Source of the DNA: Myxococcus hansupus
GTDB taxonomy: Bacteria > Myxococcota > Myxococcia > Myxococcales > Myxococcaceae
Assembly (NCBI RefSeq): GCF_000280925.3
Contig: NZ_CP012109.1
Coordinates: 8,266,501 to 8,330,500 of the forward strand
Direction of reading: 5' to 3'
DNA length: 64,000 bases
In this document: positions 15,489-23,663 of the stretch, in pieces
Layout of the letters: the number at the start of each line of letters is the position of its first letter
Numbering within the stretch: the stretch's first letter is position 1
The notes under the pieces: generated by a model
Told to the model about the DNA's origin: nothing
Databases searched by the model: none
What the model saw: only the letters and a program-made list of their open reading frames with translations
Program-made: the position numbers and the translations under genes

Positions 15489-18400
15489 GTGTTGTCTCGC
15501 ACTGCCAACCTGCGCGCCTTCTTGGCTGCGCTTGTCATTACAGCTACGCCCGTGTTCGCACAGGCGCCCGGTGTTCCGGCCACGGCGCCCGCTCCCGCGG
15601 TCGACCCTGTCACGCAACCCCTCCCCGAACCCGAGGAAACCCAAACTCCGCCCGCGACGCAGCAGACTCCCGCCGCGGCTGATCCTTCCGGTACGCCCCC
15701 CGCCGCGCAGCAGCCGGGTACGGAGACGTCTCCCACCGCCGCGCAGCCGGGCACTGAAACGCCGCCCACCGCGCAGCAGCCGGGCACGGAGACCGACCCC
15801 ACCGCCGCGCAGCCGGGCACGGAGACCGACCCCACCGCCGCGCAGCCCGCCGCTCCCGCCGACGACGGTGCCCTGGGCGCCGAGGGCATGGACGACGAGA
15901 TGCTCGCGGAGTCCTCCGTTCCGCCGCCGGGCTTCACCGGCATCTACGGCCGCGTGGTGGACGAGACGAACGGCGAGGGCCTCATCGAGGCCACGGTGAA
16001 GGTCGTCACCGGCGCGCAGAAGCAGGTGCTCACGGACCTGGACGGCTACTACCGGGTGGCGCTGCCTCCCGGGAAGTATGACCTGCGCGTCTTCTATGAC
16101 GTGTACCAGGGCCGCCGCATCACCGGCGTCGTGGTGACGCAGGGCAAGGCGACCAAGCTGGACGTCGCGCTCAGCGCCGACGAAGGCGCCGTGCAGGAGG
16201 TCGTCGTCGAGGCCCGCGCGGACCGCCGTGCCGAGGGCGCGCTGCTCCAGGAGCGCAAGAAGGCCGCCGCCGTGTCGGACGCCATCAGCGCGCAGGAAAT
16301 CGCGCGCACGCCGGACTCCAGCGCCTCCGACGCCGTGAAGCGCGTGGTGAGCGCCACGGTGGTGGACGGCCGCTACGTGCTGCTGCGCGGCCTGGGTGGC
16401 CGCTACAGCACCACGCTGCTCAACGGCGCGCTGCTGCCCAGCCCCGAGCCGGACGAGCCCAGCGTCCCGCTGGACATCTTCCCCACCAACCTGCTCGCCA
16501 ACCTCAACATCGTGAAGAGCTACACGCCGGACCTGCCGGGCACCTTCGGCGGCGGCACGCTGCTCATCGAGACCAACTCCTACCCCAGCGAGTTCGAGCT
16601 CAAGCCGCGCATCACCCTGGGCGGCGACTCCGTGACGACGTTCCGCGAGCGCAACAGCCAGGCCCAGGGCGGCTTCGGCGAGGCGCTGGGCTTCCCCAGC
16701 AGCAGCCGCCAGCTTCCGGGCGCGATTCCGCGCAACGCCCAGCTCGGCGCGTCCGGCGAATCCCGCGAGGTGCTCGCGCAGCAGTTCCGCAGCTTCCCCA
16801 ACATCTGGGAGGCCCGCCGCACCACGGCGCTCCCCAACATGGGCGTGGGCGTGTCGGTGGGTGACACCCTGCGCTTCGGAAACAGCCGCCTGGGCTACCT
16901 GGTCAGCGGCAACTACGGCCACCGCGACGGCGTCCAGGAAGGCACCTTCGCCCGCGCCTCCCGCGACGAGAACGACCAGCTCTACGCCTTCGAGTCCGCC
17001 AACAACAGCCAGGGCTTCGAGACGGCCAGCCTCAGCGGCCTGGGCAGCGTGGGCTTCCAGATTGACCGCGACAACGAGCTGACCTGGTTTGGCCTCTACA
17101 CCCGCGGCACCGACACGCGCACGCACACCGCGGTCGCCTCGAACCTCATCCGGAGCGAGCGCCAGGAGAGCACGCGGCTCCAGTTCGTCAGCCGTCAGCT
17201 CTTCTTCAACCAGCTCCGAGGCTTCCACCGCCTGGGGCTGCTGGGCGACGCGGAGCTGGACTGGCAGGCCAACGTGTCCCGCGTGGACCGCGACGAGCCC
17301 GACACCCGCGACACGCTCTACCTCAACAACTTCAACGTCCCCGACACGGTCCCCACCTTCCCCAACCAGCCTAACAGCGGCGAGCGCTTCTTCGCCGAGC
17401 TGGGTGAGACGTCCACGGGCGGCAGCCTCAACGTCACCGTGCCCCTGTCCGCCGTCAAGCTGAAGGCCGGCGGCCTGGCCCAGGTGTCCTTCCGCGACTT
17501 CGGCGCGCGCCGCTTCCGCTACCTGCTGGGCACCACGCCGGTGGACCGCAGCCTCCCGCCCGAGCAGCTCTTCGCGCCGGAGAACCTGGGCACCAGCATC
17601 AACGTGCGCGACTCCACCCGCGCGGACGACGCGTACGACGCCTACCTGGGCATCTTCTCGGGGTACGTCTCCGCGGACGCCCAGCCCCTGGAGGCCCTTC
17701 GCCTGGTGGGCGGCCTGCGCCTGGAGACCTCCAGCCAGGTGCTGACGGTCAAGGACCCGTTCACGGGCGCCCGCGGTACGGAGAGCCGCTCCGACTACGC
17801 GAACCTGCTGCCGTCCCTCAACGCCATCTACGCGCTCACCCCGTCGGTGAACCTGCGCGGCGGCTACAGCTACACGCTGGCGCGGCCCACCTTCCGCGAG
17901 CTGGCGCCCTTCATCTACTTCGACTTCGTGCGCCGCCGGAACGTGTCCGGCAACCCGGACCTGCAGCAGACGCGCCTCCACAACGTGGACGCCCGCATCG
18001 AGTGGTTCGCGGGTGAGAACGAAGTGCTGGCCGCCAGCGCCTTCTACAAGCGCTTCGAGAACCCCATCGAGCGTGTCATCAACAACCCGGAGGCGCAGGA
18101 CCTCAGCTACCGGAACGCCGCGGGCGCGGACACGTACGGCGTGGAGCTGGAGGCCCGCACCTCCCTGGCGCGCCTCACCGAGACGCTGCGCGACGTGCGC
18201 GTGGGCGCCAACCTCACGCTCATCCGCTCCGAGGTGGACCTGGGCGACAGCAACGTGGGCTCGCAGACGAACCGGCGGCGTCCGCTCCAGGGCCAGTCGC
18301 CCTACGTCATCAACTTCAACGCCGGCTACCTGCGGCCGGAGAGCGGCACCGAGTTCACCGTCCTCTACAACGTCTACGGCGCGCGCATCAGCGAGGTCGG

Positions 18401-18602
18401 CGTCCAGTACCTCCCCGACGTCTACGAGCGTCCCTTCCACCGCCTGGACATCTCCGTGGCCCAGCAGTTGGGCTCCGCGCAGCTCAAGCTCACCGCAGCC
18501 AACCTCCTCAACTCCTCCGTCACGCTCCGCCAGGAATCGGTGGTCGTGCAGTCGTACAAGCCCGGCATCGCCTTCAGCGCGTCGCTGGGTTGGTCCCTCT
18601 AA
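15489..18602 (+). CDS. TonB-dependent outer-membrane receptor
   Basis: About 1037 residues. A signal peptide ends near PVFAQ, followed by a Pro/Thr/Glu-rich linker with four 11-residue repeats. A carboxypeptidase-regulatory-like domain lies at ~147-235 (GRVVDETNGEGLIEATVKVV, then DLDGYYRVALPPGKYDLRV). A plug domain at ~265-365 includes LLRGLGGRYSTTLLNGALLP and FGGGTLLIET. The rest, ~400-1037, is the beta-barrel with many aromatic strands, ending FSASLGWSL. It likely imports a large or scarce ligand using the TonB/Exb genes just upstream. AAGGAG at 15479-15484 supports a GTG start at 15489 or TTG at 15492 over the in-frame ATG at 15447, which has no ribosome binding site. The ligand is unknown; the next gene encodes a probable surface partner. 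Confidence 0.88.
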   Translation: MLSRTANLRAFLAALVITATPVFAQAPGVPATAPAPAVDPVTQPLPEPEETQTPPATQQTPAAADPSGTPPAAQQPGTETSPTAAQPGTETPPTAQQPGTETDPTAAQPGTETDPTAAQPAAPADDGALGAEGMDDEMLAESSVPPPGFTGIYGRVVDETNGEGLIEATVKVVTGAQKQVLTDLDGYYRVALPPGKYDLRVFYDVYQGRRITGVVVTQGKATKLDVALSADEGAVQEVVVEARADRRAEGALLQERKKAAAVSDAISAQEIARTPDSSASDAVKRVVSATVVDGRYVLLRGLGGRYSTTLLNGALLPSPEPDEPSVPLDIFPTNLLANLNIVKSYTPDLPGTFGGGTLLIETNSYPSEFELKPRITLGGDSVTTFRERNSQAQGGFGEALGFPSSSRQLPGAIPRNAQLGASGESREVLAQQFRSFPNIWEARRTTALPNMGVGVSVGDTLRFGNSRLGYLVSGNYGHRDGVQEGTFARASRDENDQLYAFESANNSQGFETASLSGLGSVGFQIDRDNELTWFGLYTRGTDTRTHTAVASNLIRSERQESTRLQFVSRQLFFNQLRGFHRLGLLGDAELDWQANVSRVDRDEPDTRDTLYLNNFNVPDTVPTFPNQPNSGERFFAELGETSTGGSLNVTVPLSAVKLKAGGLAQVSFRDFGARRFRYLLGTTPVDRSLPPEQLFAPENLGTSINVRDSTRADDAYDAYLGIFSGYVSADAQPLEALRLVGGLRLETSSQVLTVKDPFTGARGTESRSDYANLLPSLNAIYALTPSVNLRGGYSYTLARPTFRELAPFIYFDFVRRRNVSGNPDLQQTRLHNVDARIEWFAGENEVLAASAFYKRFENPIERVINNPEAQDLSYRNAAGADTYGVELEARTSLARLTETLRDVRVGANLTLIRSEVDLGDSNVGSQTNRRRPLQGQSPYVINFNAGYLRPESGTEFTVLYNVYGARISEVGVQYLPDVYERPFHRLDISVAQQLGSAQLKLTAANLLNSSVTLRQESVVVQSYKPGIAFSASLGWSL
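15708..15839 (+). repeat. Four 33-bp tandem repeats in the receptor linker
   Basis: Four in-frame units of 11 codons encode QQPGTETSPTA, AQPGTETPPTA, QQPGTETDPTA and AQPGTETDPTA. The last two units are almost identical at the DNA level, indicating recent unit duplication. They extend the disordered linker between the signal peptide and the folded domains of the receptor. Confidence 0.85.
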
Positions 18603-18624
18603 ACCCGCGAAAGGAAGCACTCCC

Positions 18625-20004
18625 ATGAAGCGCCTCTTTGCATCCCTCCTGACGCTCTCCGCTCTTGCCTTCACGCCCGCCTGCGGCGACGACAACACGC
18701 CCGACAACCCGAACCCGCCCCCGACCGACACCACCGAGGACGTGTCCTCCAACATCACCCAGGACACCACCTGGAAGGCTGGCTTCACGTACACCCTGAA
18801 GAACTACATCTTCGTGGAGAGCGGCACGCTCACCATCGAGCCGGGCGCCCGCATCCTGGGTGACCAGGGCAGCGCGCTCGTCATCACGCGCAACGCGCGC
18901 ATCCACGCCGTGGGCACGGCGGCGGCCCCCATCGTCTTCACCAGCTCGCGCCCCGTGGGCAGCCGCGCGTCGGGTGACTGGGGCGGCGTGGTGCTCCTGG
19001 GCAAGGGCCACGTCAACGTCGCCGGTGGCGAGAACGCCGTGGAGGGCTTCTTCGCCTCCGAGAGCAACCCGCTGACCCGCTACGGCGGCGGTGCCACCCC
19101 GGACGCGTCGCACAACTGCGGCTCGCTGAACTACGTCCGCATCGAGTTCGCCGGCTTCGAACTGTCCGAGGACAACGAGCTCAACGGCCTCACGGTGGCC
19201 GGCTGCGGCTCCGACACCGACCTGGACTACATCCAGGTGCACCTGGGCGCGGACGACGGCATCGAGTTCTTCGGCGGCTCGGCCAACCTGTCGCACGCCG
19301 TCGTCACCCAGGCGGATGACGACTCGCTGGACTATGACCTGGGCTACAACGGCAAGATTCAGTTCTTCATCGCCCAGCAGAACGCGGTGGTGGGCAACTA
19401 CGGCATCGAGGCGTCCGGCAACCGGAACCAGAACGCGGCCACGCCGCGGTCCACGCCGGAAATCTGGAACGCGACGTTCATCGGCTCGGGCCGTCCGGCG
19501 GGCACCAGCCCGGTGCAGTCCGGCATGGTGTTCAACACCGGCGCGGGCGGCAAGCTGAACAACATCATCGTCGCGCACTTCGCCGACTTCGCCATCGACG
19601 TGAGCGGCACGGCCTCCGCGGCCCTGTGGAACCAGGCCACGCCGGAGCTGTACCTGCGCAACACGTTCTTCTGGAGCAACCGCGGCGACACGTCCTCCAT
19701 CCAGTTCGTGCCGAACCCCTCGGTGGACTCCAGCGGCAACATCACCAACCCGGACGTGTCCAACTTCAACGAGCAGGAGCGCGTGCTCGCCTCCGGCCTG
19801 AACAACCGCGTGCTGGATCCGCAGCTCACCGACGCTCGCAACCTGACGGCGCCGAACTTCATGCCGGCGGCCGGTTCGCCCGCGCTGAACCCGGACAACG
19901 CCGCGTCGCCGCCGGGCGGCTTCTTCGACCCCTCCGCCCGCTTCGTGGGCGCGCTGGGCACCGAGAACTGGCTGGCCGGTTGGACGGCGTTCCCGGAGAA
20001 CTGA
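18625..20004 (+). CDS. Surface-type lipoprotein with right-handed beta-helix character
   Basis: 459 residues. Lipoprotein signal MKRLFASLLTLSALAFTPAC with Cys ~20, followed by a Pro/Thr/Asp linker. The body is Gly/Asn/Thr-rich with repeated short strands (GTLTIEPGARILGDQGSALV, ITRNARIHAVGTAAAPIVFT, then VNVAGGENAVEGFF), as in parallel beta-helix proteins. AAGGAAG precedes the ATG, and the gene starts 22 bases after the receptor stop. Receptor-lipoprotein pairs of this layout often act together as an uptake complex in which the lipoprotein captures the ligand; that role is inferred from position only. A terminator follows. Confidence 0.75.
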   Translation: MKRLFASLLTLSALAFTPACGDDNTPDNPNPPPTDTTEDVSSNITQDTTWKAGFTYTLKNYIFVESGTLTIEPGARILGDQGSALVITRNARIHAVGTAAAPIVFTSSRPVGSRASGDWGGVVLLGKGHVNVAGGENAVEGFFASESNPLTRYGGGATPDASHNCGSLNYVRIEFAGFELSEDNELNGLTVAGCGSDTDLDYIQVHLGADDGIEFFGGSANLSHAVVTQADDDSLDYDLGYNGKIQFFIAQQNAVVGNYGIEASGNRNQNAATPRSTPEIWNATFIGSGRPAGTSPVQSGMVFNTGAGGKLNNIIVAHFADFAIDVSGTASAALWNQATPELYLRNTFFWSNRGDTSSIQFVPNPSVDSSGNITNPDVSNFNEQERVLASGLNNRVLDPQLTDARNLTAPNFMPAAGSPALNPDNAASPPGGFFDPSARFVGALGTENWLAGWTAFPEN

Positions 20005-20031
20005 GCAACCTTCGCTGAGTTGAGCCGGGCG

Positions 20032-20054
20032 CCTCCGCCGAACGCGGGCGGAGG
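20032..20054 (+). terminator. Hairpin terminator after the receptor/lipoprotein genes
   Basis: Perfect 8-bp stem cctccgcc (20032-20039) with ggcggagg (20047-20054) and a seven-base loop, 28 bases past the lipoprotein stop. No T-tract is evident. Confidence 0.6.
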
Positions 20055-20148
20055 TCCCGGCCCCATGGCCCGGTCGAGTGCGGCGCGCGGAGGGGGGCTC
20101 CGGCGACCGCACGCGGCTGGGCCGTGGCCTTTTCGTGAGACGGGTGCG

Positions 20149-21321
20149 TCAGCGCTCCGCTGGACGCCCCTCTCCGTCACGCTCTTGCGTGCCCAGTCCG
20201 TGCTGCTCGAAAAGAGCGAGGTAGGGGTCATACCGATACAACCGGTTGCGCTTCTGACCGGTGGTCTCCCGGAGGAGCCCCGCTTGTTCCAGTTGCTCGA
20301 TGGCCGTGGCGGCCGTCACATACGAGCACGCCAGGAACTGCTCCGCGGCGCGCACCGAGAGCAGCGGGTATTCGAAGAGGTGGTCCAGGAGGCGCACGGC
20401 CTGTGCGTTGCTGGAGAGCTTCTGCCGGGACGCTTCTCGAAGCTTCAGAATGGAGCGCGCGGTGTTCGTCGAGGCGGCACTCACTTCCACGACGCCACGC
20501 AGGAAGAAGCGCAGCCAGCCTTCCCAATCGCCTGCGGTCCGGACTGCCGTCAACCTGTCGTAGTACTCGGCCCGATGCGCCTTCAGGTAGACGCTGAGAT
20601 ACAGCAACGGGCGTTCGAGAATGCGGCGCTCACAGAGAAGCAGCGGAATGAGCAGCCGCCCGACACGACCATTGCCGTCGAGAAAGGGGTGAATGGTCTC
20701 GAATTGAGCATGGGCGAGCCCACACACGATGAGCGTGGGCAAGTCACCCGGCGCATGGAGGAACTTCTCCAGGTGGCTCAACGCGGCCTCCATCTCATGA
20801 GGAGGCGGTGGAACGAAGGTCGCGGTCTTCAGCGTGCAGTTGTGAGGGCCAATCCAGTTCTGGCTCGTTCGAAACTCGCCTGGACTGCGTTCACTGCCGC
20901 GCACCCCCTCCATCAACTTCGAGTGGATTTCGCGCAGCAGGCGAAGGGAAAGCGGCAGTGTTTCGAGGCGCTTCAGCCCGTGGTTCATGGCCGCGATGTA
21001 GTTGACGACCTCTTCTGCATCATCCTTGGCGCGCTTGGCGCCACGCTCGTCCAACTCGTACTCGAGGACGTCCTCCAACGTGCTCTGCGTTCCCTCAATT
21101 TGTGAGCTGAGGACCGCTTCATGCCGCACGTACATGGCGACGAAGAGGTCCGGGTTGGGGAGGATCGATGACACCCCATCCAAGCGCCCCAGTGCACGGT
21201 CCGCCTGGCTCAGAAGGGAGGCCAACTCGCCATCGAACCGAACGCTGGGGTCCGGCGGCAACGGCGATGGAATGAAAGCTCGGTACCCCTGAAACTGCCG
21301 CACGTACCTACCCGCTCGCAT
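20149..21321 (-). CDS. Fic-family AMP transferase with N-terminal autoinhibitory helix
   Basis: 390 residues. The Fic core motif HPFLDGNGRVGR is complete, with catalytic H211. Upstream, S72-S-Q-I-E76-G77 matches the inhibitory motif [S/T]xxxE[G/N], here N-terminal to the Fic core (class II). The C-terminal ~100 residues look like a winged-helix (LLSVRAAEQFLACSYVTAAT, then AIEQLEQAGLL). Fic proteins transfer AMP (or other groups) to Tyr/Ser/Thr of target proteins; the target is unknown. The start at 21321 has GGGGGAGG four bases upstream. Codon usage is visibly less G/C-biased than the neighbours and the flanks are AT-richer, suggesting acquisition. There is no partner antitoxin gene, consistent with the built-in inhibitor. 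Confidence 0.9.
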   Translation of the reverse strand: MRAGRYVRQFQGYRAFIPSPLPPDPSVRFDGELASLLSQADRALGRLDGVSSILPNPDLFVAMYVRHEAVLSSQIEGTQSTLEDVLEYELDERGAKRAKDDAEEVVNYIAAMNHGLKRLETLPLSLRLLREIHSKLMEGVRGSERSPGEFRTSQNWIGPHNCTLKTATFVPPPPHEMEAALSHLEKFLHAPGDLPTLIVCGLAHAQFETIHPFLDGNGRVGRLLIPLLLCERRILERPLLYLSVYLKAHRAEYYDRLTAVRTAGDWEGWLRFFLRGVVEVSAASTNTARSILKLREASRQKLSSNAQAVRLLDHLFEYPLLSVRAAEQFLACSYVTAATAIEQLEQAGLLRETTGQKRNRLYRYDPYLALFEQHGLGTQERDGEGRPAER

Positions 21322-21937
21322 CCCGCCTCCCCCGCCCCTCTTGCGCAACGCGCGCGGTACGACCTGAAGCTCCGCCCCTTATTTCAATAAGGGGCCTCGA
21401 GTTAAAATAGCGACCTCCTGAGCGCCTCCTTGTTTCAAACCGCAGCACCACGTTCTTGAGGAGGCACGTTCCCGGCAGAAGCGACCTCCGCTCCAACAGG
21501 ATTCAGGCACGGCGCTGCACCAAGCAGATGGCGTGCCAGTCAGCACCCTCCCCCGTACAAGCAGGGCTCCCTTGATTCGTCGGAGGGCGTCTTTCATTCC
21601 GTGGGGACTCGGTCGCCACGCGCTTCCGGATGCGCGTCCACGGGCCAGGACGGCGAGGTGCCAGTGCCCGACAACATGCGTCGCATCTTGTTGGAACGTG
21701 GCGAAGCTTCCCGAGCGCACCGCAGGCCTGCACTTCGGAAACATCCACGGCACGTGTGCGGCGCGACACGCACCGCGTTGGCGCATCCGCCTGATGGAGC
21801 AGCGACGACACTTCGGGACGGGACAGAGCGCCTACGCATCCGTCCAGCAGCGACCCGGCTCAACTCGCCCCATGACGTTCATGAGGCCGTCCGACAGCCG
21901 AGACCTATCGGACGGCCGTGTACCGCAGGTGGGCCGA
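21322..21937. other. Unexplained AT-richer intergenic region
   Basis: 616 bases between the Fic gene and the AT-hook gene, both on the minus strand. Several overlapping open frames cross it (for example minus-strand frames ending at 21379 and 21503), but none has a domain or ribosome binding site I recognise. A strong hairpin is at 21375-21394. The composition differs from surrounding genes, so a decayed mobile or accessory gene is possible. Confidence 0.4.
21375..21394. promoter_or_regulatory. Perfect hairpin/operator upstream of the Fic gene
   Basis: ccccttatt (21375-21383) and aataagggg (21386-21394) are perfect inverted arms separated by two bases, 54 bases upstream of the Fic start. It could be an operator, or a terminator stem for transcripts coming from the AT-hook gene. 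Confidence 0.45.
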
Positions 21938-22453
21938 TCAGGCCTCGGACAGCATGCCGTTGCCCGTCTGGTGCGCGTGGGCGGCGAGCGCCTCCGGCGT
22001 GGCGCCGTCCGTGAACAGCGACGCCCCGGACGCGGCGCGGGCCTTGGGCGGACGGCCACGGCGACGGGGCGCGTTCTCGTCATTCCCCTGCGCCGCGCTG
22101 ACCGTCTCCACCCCACCCGTGGCGCCCTTGCGTGTCGGCTTCGGCAGGTGGATGCCCTCCAGCCGCGCGGCGAGCTCCGCGTTCTCCTCGGAGAAGACGC
22201 GCGCGTACGCCAGCGCCCGCTGGCCCTTCTGCAGCAGCGCCTCCTGGCTCTCCTGCAGCGCCTGACGCGCGGACTCCAGCGCCGCCTGGGCGCGGGCCAC
22301 CGCCTCCGCCTGCTCCCGCACCTGCTCGGCCGCGGCGTCCAACACCTCGCCGTTCATGTCCGGGAAGCGGACCTCCGCCAACTCCGTGGAGAACAGCTCG
22401 AGCAGCGCGCGCAGCGCCGGGGAAATGGGGTCGTTCTCGTTCGAGTCGAACAT
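21938..22453 (-). CDS. Coiled-coil protein with AT-hook
   Basis: 171 residues, cytoplasmic. Residues ~35-100 are a long Ala/Glu/Gln-rich helix with heptad character, predicted coiled coil. Residues 130-137, RRRGRPPK, are a canonical AT-hook core that inserts into the minor groove of AT-rich DNA. The C-terminus is Ala-rich and low complexity. AGGAGG lies seven bases before the ATG at 22453. It may be a small nucleoid-associated or DNA-bridging protein; I know no named family. Myxobacteria use AT-hook proteins such as CarD as regulators, but this has no CarD N-terminal domain. Confidence 0.75.
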   Translation of the reverse strand: MFDSNENDPISPALRALLELFSTELAEVRFPDMNGEVLDAAAEQVREQAEAVARAQAALESARQALQESQEALLQKGQRALAYARVFSEENAELAARLEGIHLPKPTRKGATGGVETVSAAQGNDENAPRRRGRPPKARAASGASLFTDGATPEALAAHAHQTGNGMLSEA

Positions 22454-22521
22454 GGGCGGGCCTCCTGGCTCCGTGCGGGAAGGAGGCCCCTATCTGCCCA
22501 GATGTTCAGTGTCAGATCAAG

Positions 22522-22545
22522 AGGGTAGGCTAAAACAGCCTCCCT
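22522..22545 (-). terminator. Terminator after the metallophosphoesterase gene
   Basis: agggtaggct (22522-22531, one bulged t) pairs with agcctccct (22537-22545) around aaaac. It lies just beyond the stop of the minus-strand gene ending at 22551. A short CTTGATCT follows rather than a full T-tract. Confidence 0.55.
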
Positions 22546-22550
22546 GCGGA

Positions 22551-23663
22551 TCAATCCACGCGCACCAACGCCGCCTGCTGGAGCCCGTCGTCCGCGCTGA
22601 CGTCCACTGCCAGATAGTGTCGGCCCACACCGTCGAACGTCTCCGGCAGGGCACCACCGCCCCCCGCGATGAAGGCGGGGATGCCCGCGTTGGTGAACGA
22701 GTAATAGGAGTGGATGTGCCCGTAGAGCGTCAGGTCCACGCCCGCGCGCGCCATCTTCCCCACCAGCCCCGCAGCCTCGCCCCGGTTCGCGAAGCCGCCG
22801 CCGCGCAGGCCCACCGGGTCCTGCGGCGGCACGTGCATGGACACCACGTGCGTGCCCTGCCGCCCCGACTCCAGCCACCCGTCGAGCTGCTCCTCCACCC
22901 ACGGGTCCAACGTGCCGTTGCTGGAGTCCAGCACCGTGAAGCGCACGCCCTTGAAGACGAAGCTCTGGCTGCCTCGGCCCACCAGCGCGTGGTACTCGGC
23001 CGCGTCGCGGGTGAACGTCTCGTGGTTGCCCAGGGTGGCGTACAGCGGAATCCGTGAGCCCGCCTCCAGCCGCTCCTGGAACTCCAGCAGCTCGTCGCGC
23101 GTGCCGGACTCCGTGAGGTCTCCCGCGAAGAGGATGAAGCGCGCCGAGTCATCCCGCCGCATGCGCTCATAGATGTCCCCGACGCGCGGCAGCGCCTCCT
23201 GCACGTCCGCCAGCGAGAGGAAGCGGAACGGCTCCCGCGTCTCCGCGTCCGGCGGCGCCACGGAGAGGCGCACCGTCGACCCCGAGCGCAGCGCCACGCG
23301 CCACACCTTCACCGTGGGCAAGGCCTGCGGCAGCGCCTCCAGCGTCAGCGCCGCGCCACCCTCCTCCTCGGCCACCAGCACCGCGTCTGGCATCGCGTTG
23401 CGCACCGTCACCATCCAACTGGACGGCGCGTCCGCGCCCACCTCGATGCGGGTGGAGAACGCCGGCGCGTTGCCCCAGAACACGAGCGAGCCCGGCGCCA
23501 GCTCACGCACCGACGCCAGCCCGTCCGCCACCGCCACCGTCAGGCCACCCTGCTGGGCCTGGCCCACCTTTGAGTCCACGATGGCGCGGTTCTCCGAGGG
23601 CCGCATCCCGCACCCCGCCACCACCAGCGACGCCAGCACCCACCCCTTCGCTCCCACGCGCAT
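22551..23663 (-). CDS. Metallophosphoesterase lipoprotein
   Basis: 370 residues. Lipobox VVAGC ~18 gives a lipid-anchored envelope protein. Residues ~25-145 form a beta-sandwich-like N-terminal domain (purple-acid-phosphatase style), and ~145-370 is a calcineurin-like metallophosphoesterase. Metal-binding motifs appear in order: FLSLADVQ, FAGDLTESG, LGNHETF, SMHVPPQDP and YGHIHSYY. It hydrolyses phosphoesters in the periplasm or at the surface; the substrate is unknown. Its ATG at 23663 overlaps the stop of the upstream gene by one base (TGATG), with GGGAGG nearby. A GTG three bases earlier is an alternative. It forms a two-gene operon with the outer-membrane protein. Confidence 0.88.
   Translation of the reverse strand: MRVGAKGWVLASLVVAGCGMRPSENRAIVDSKVGQAQQGGLTVAVADGLASVRELAPGSLVFWGNAPAFSTRIEVGADAPSSWMVTVRNAMPDAVLVAEEEGGAALTLEALPQALPTVKVWRVALRSGSTVRLSVAPPDAETREPFRFLSLADVQEALPRVGDIYERMRRDDSARFILFAGDLTESGTRDELLEFQERLEAGSRIPLYATLGNHETFTRDAAEYHALVGRGSQSFVFKGVRFTVLDSSNGTLDPWVEEQLDGWLESGRQGTHVVSMHVPPQDPVGLRGGGFANRGEAAGLVGKMARAGVDLTLYGHIHSYYSFTNAGIPAFIAGGGGALPETFDGVGRHYLAVDVSADDGLQQAALVRVD

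Noticed and set aside
15423..18794. 1123-codon minus-strand open frame
   Set aside because: It is a shadow of the TonB-dependent receptor, which has clear plug and barrel features; the antisense protein is repetitive Ala/Val/Arg/Gly without motifs.
21379..21811. Possible degraded transposase on the minus strand
   Set aside because: Frames here have unusual composition, but I could not see any transposase motif or terminal inverted repeats, so I leave it as unexplained.
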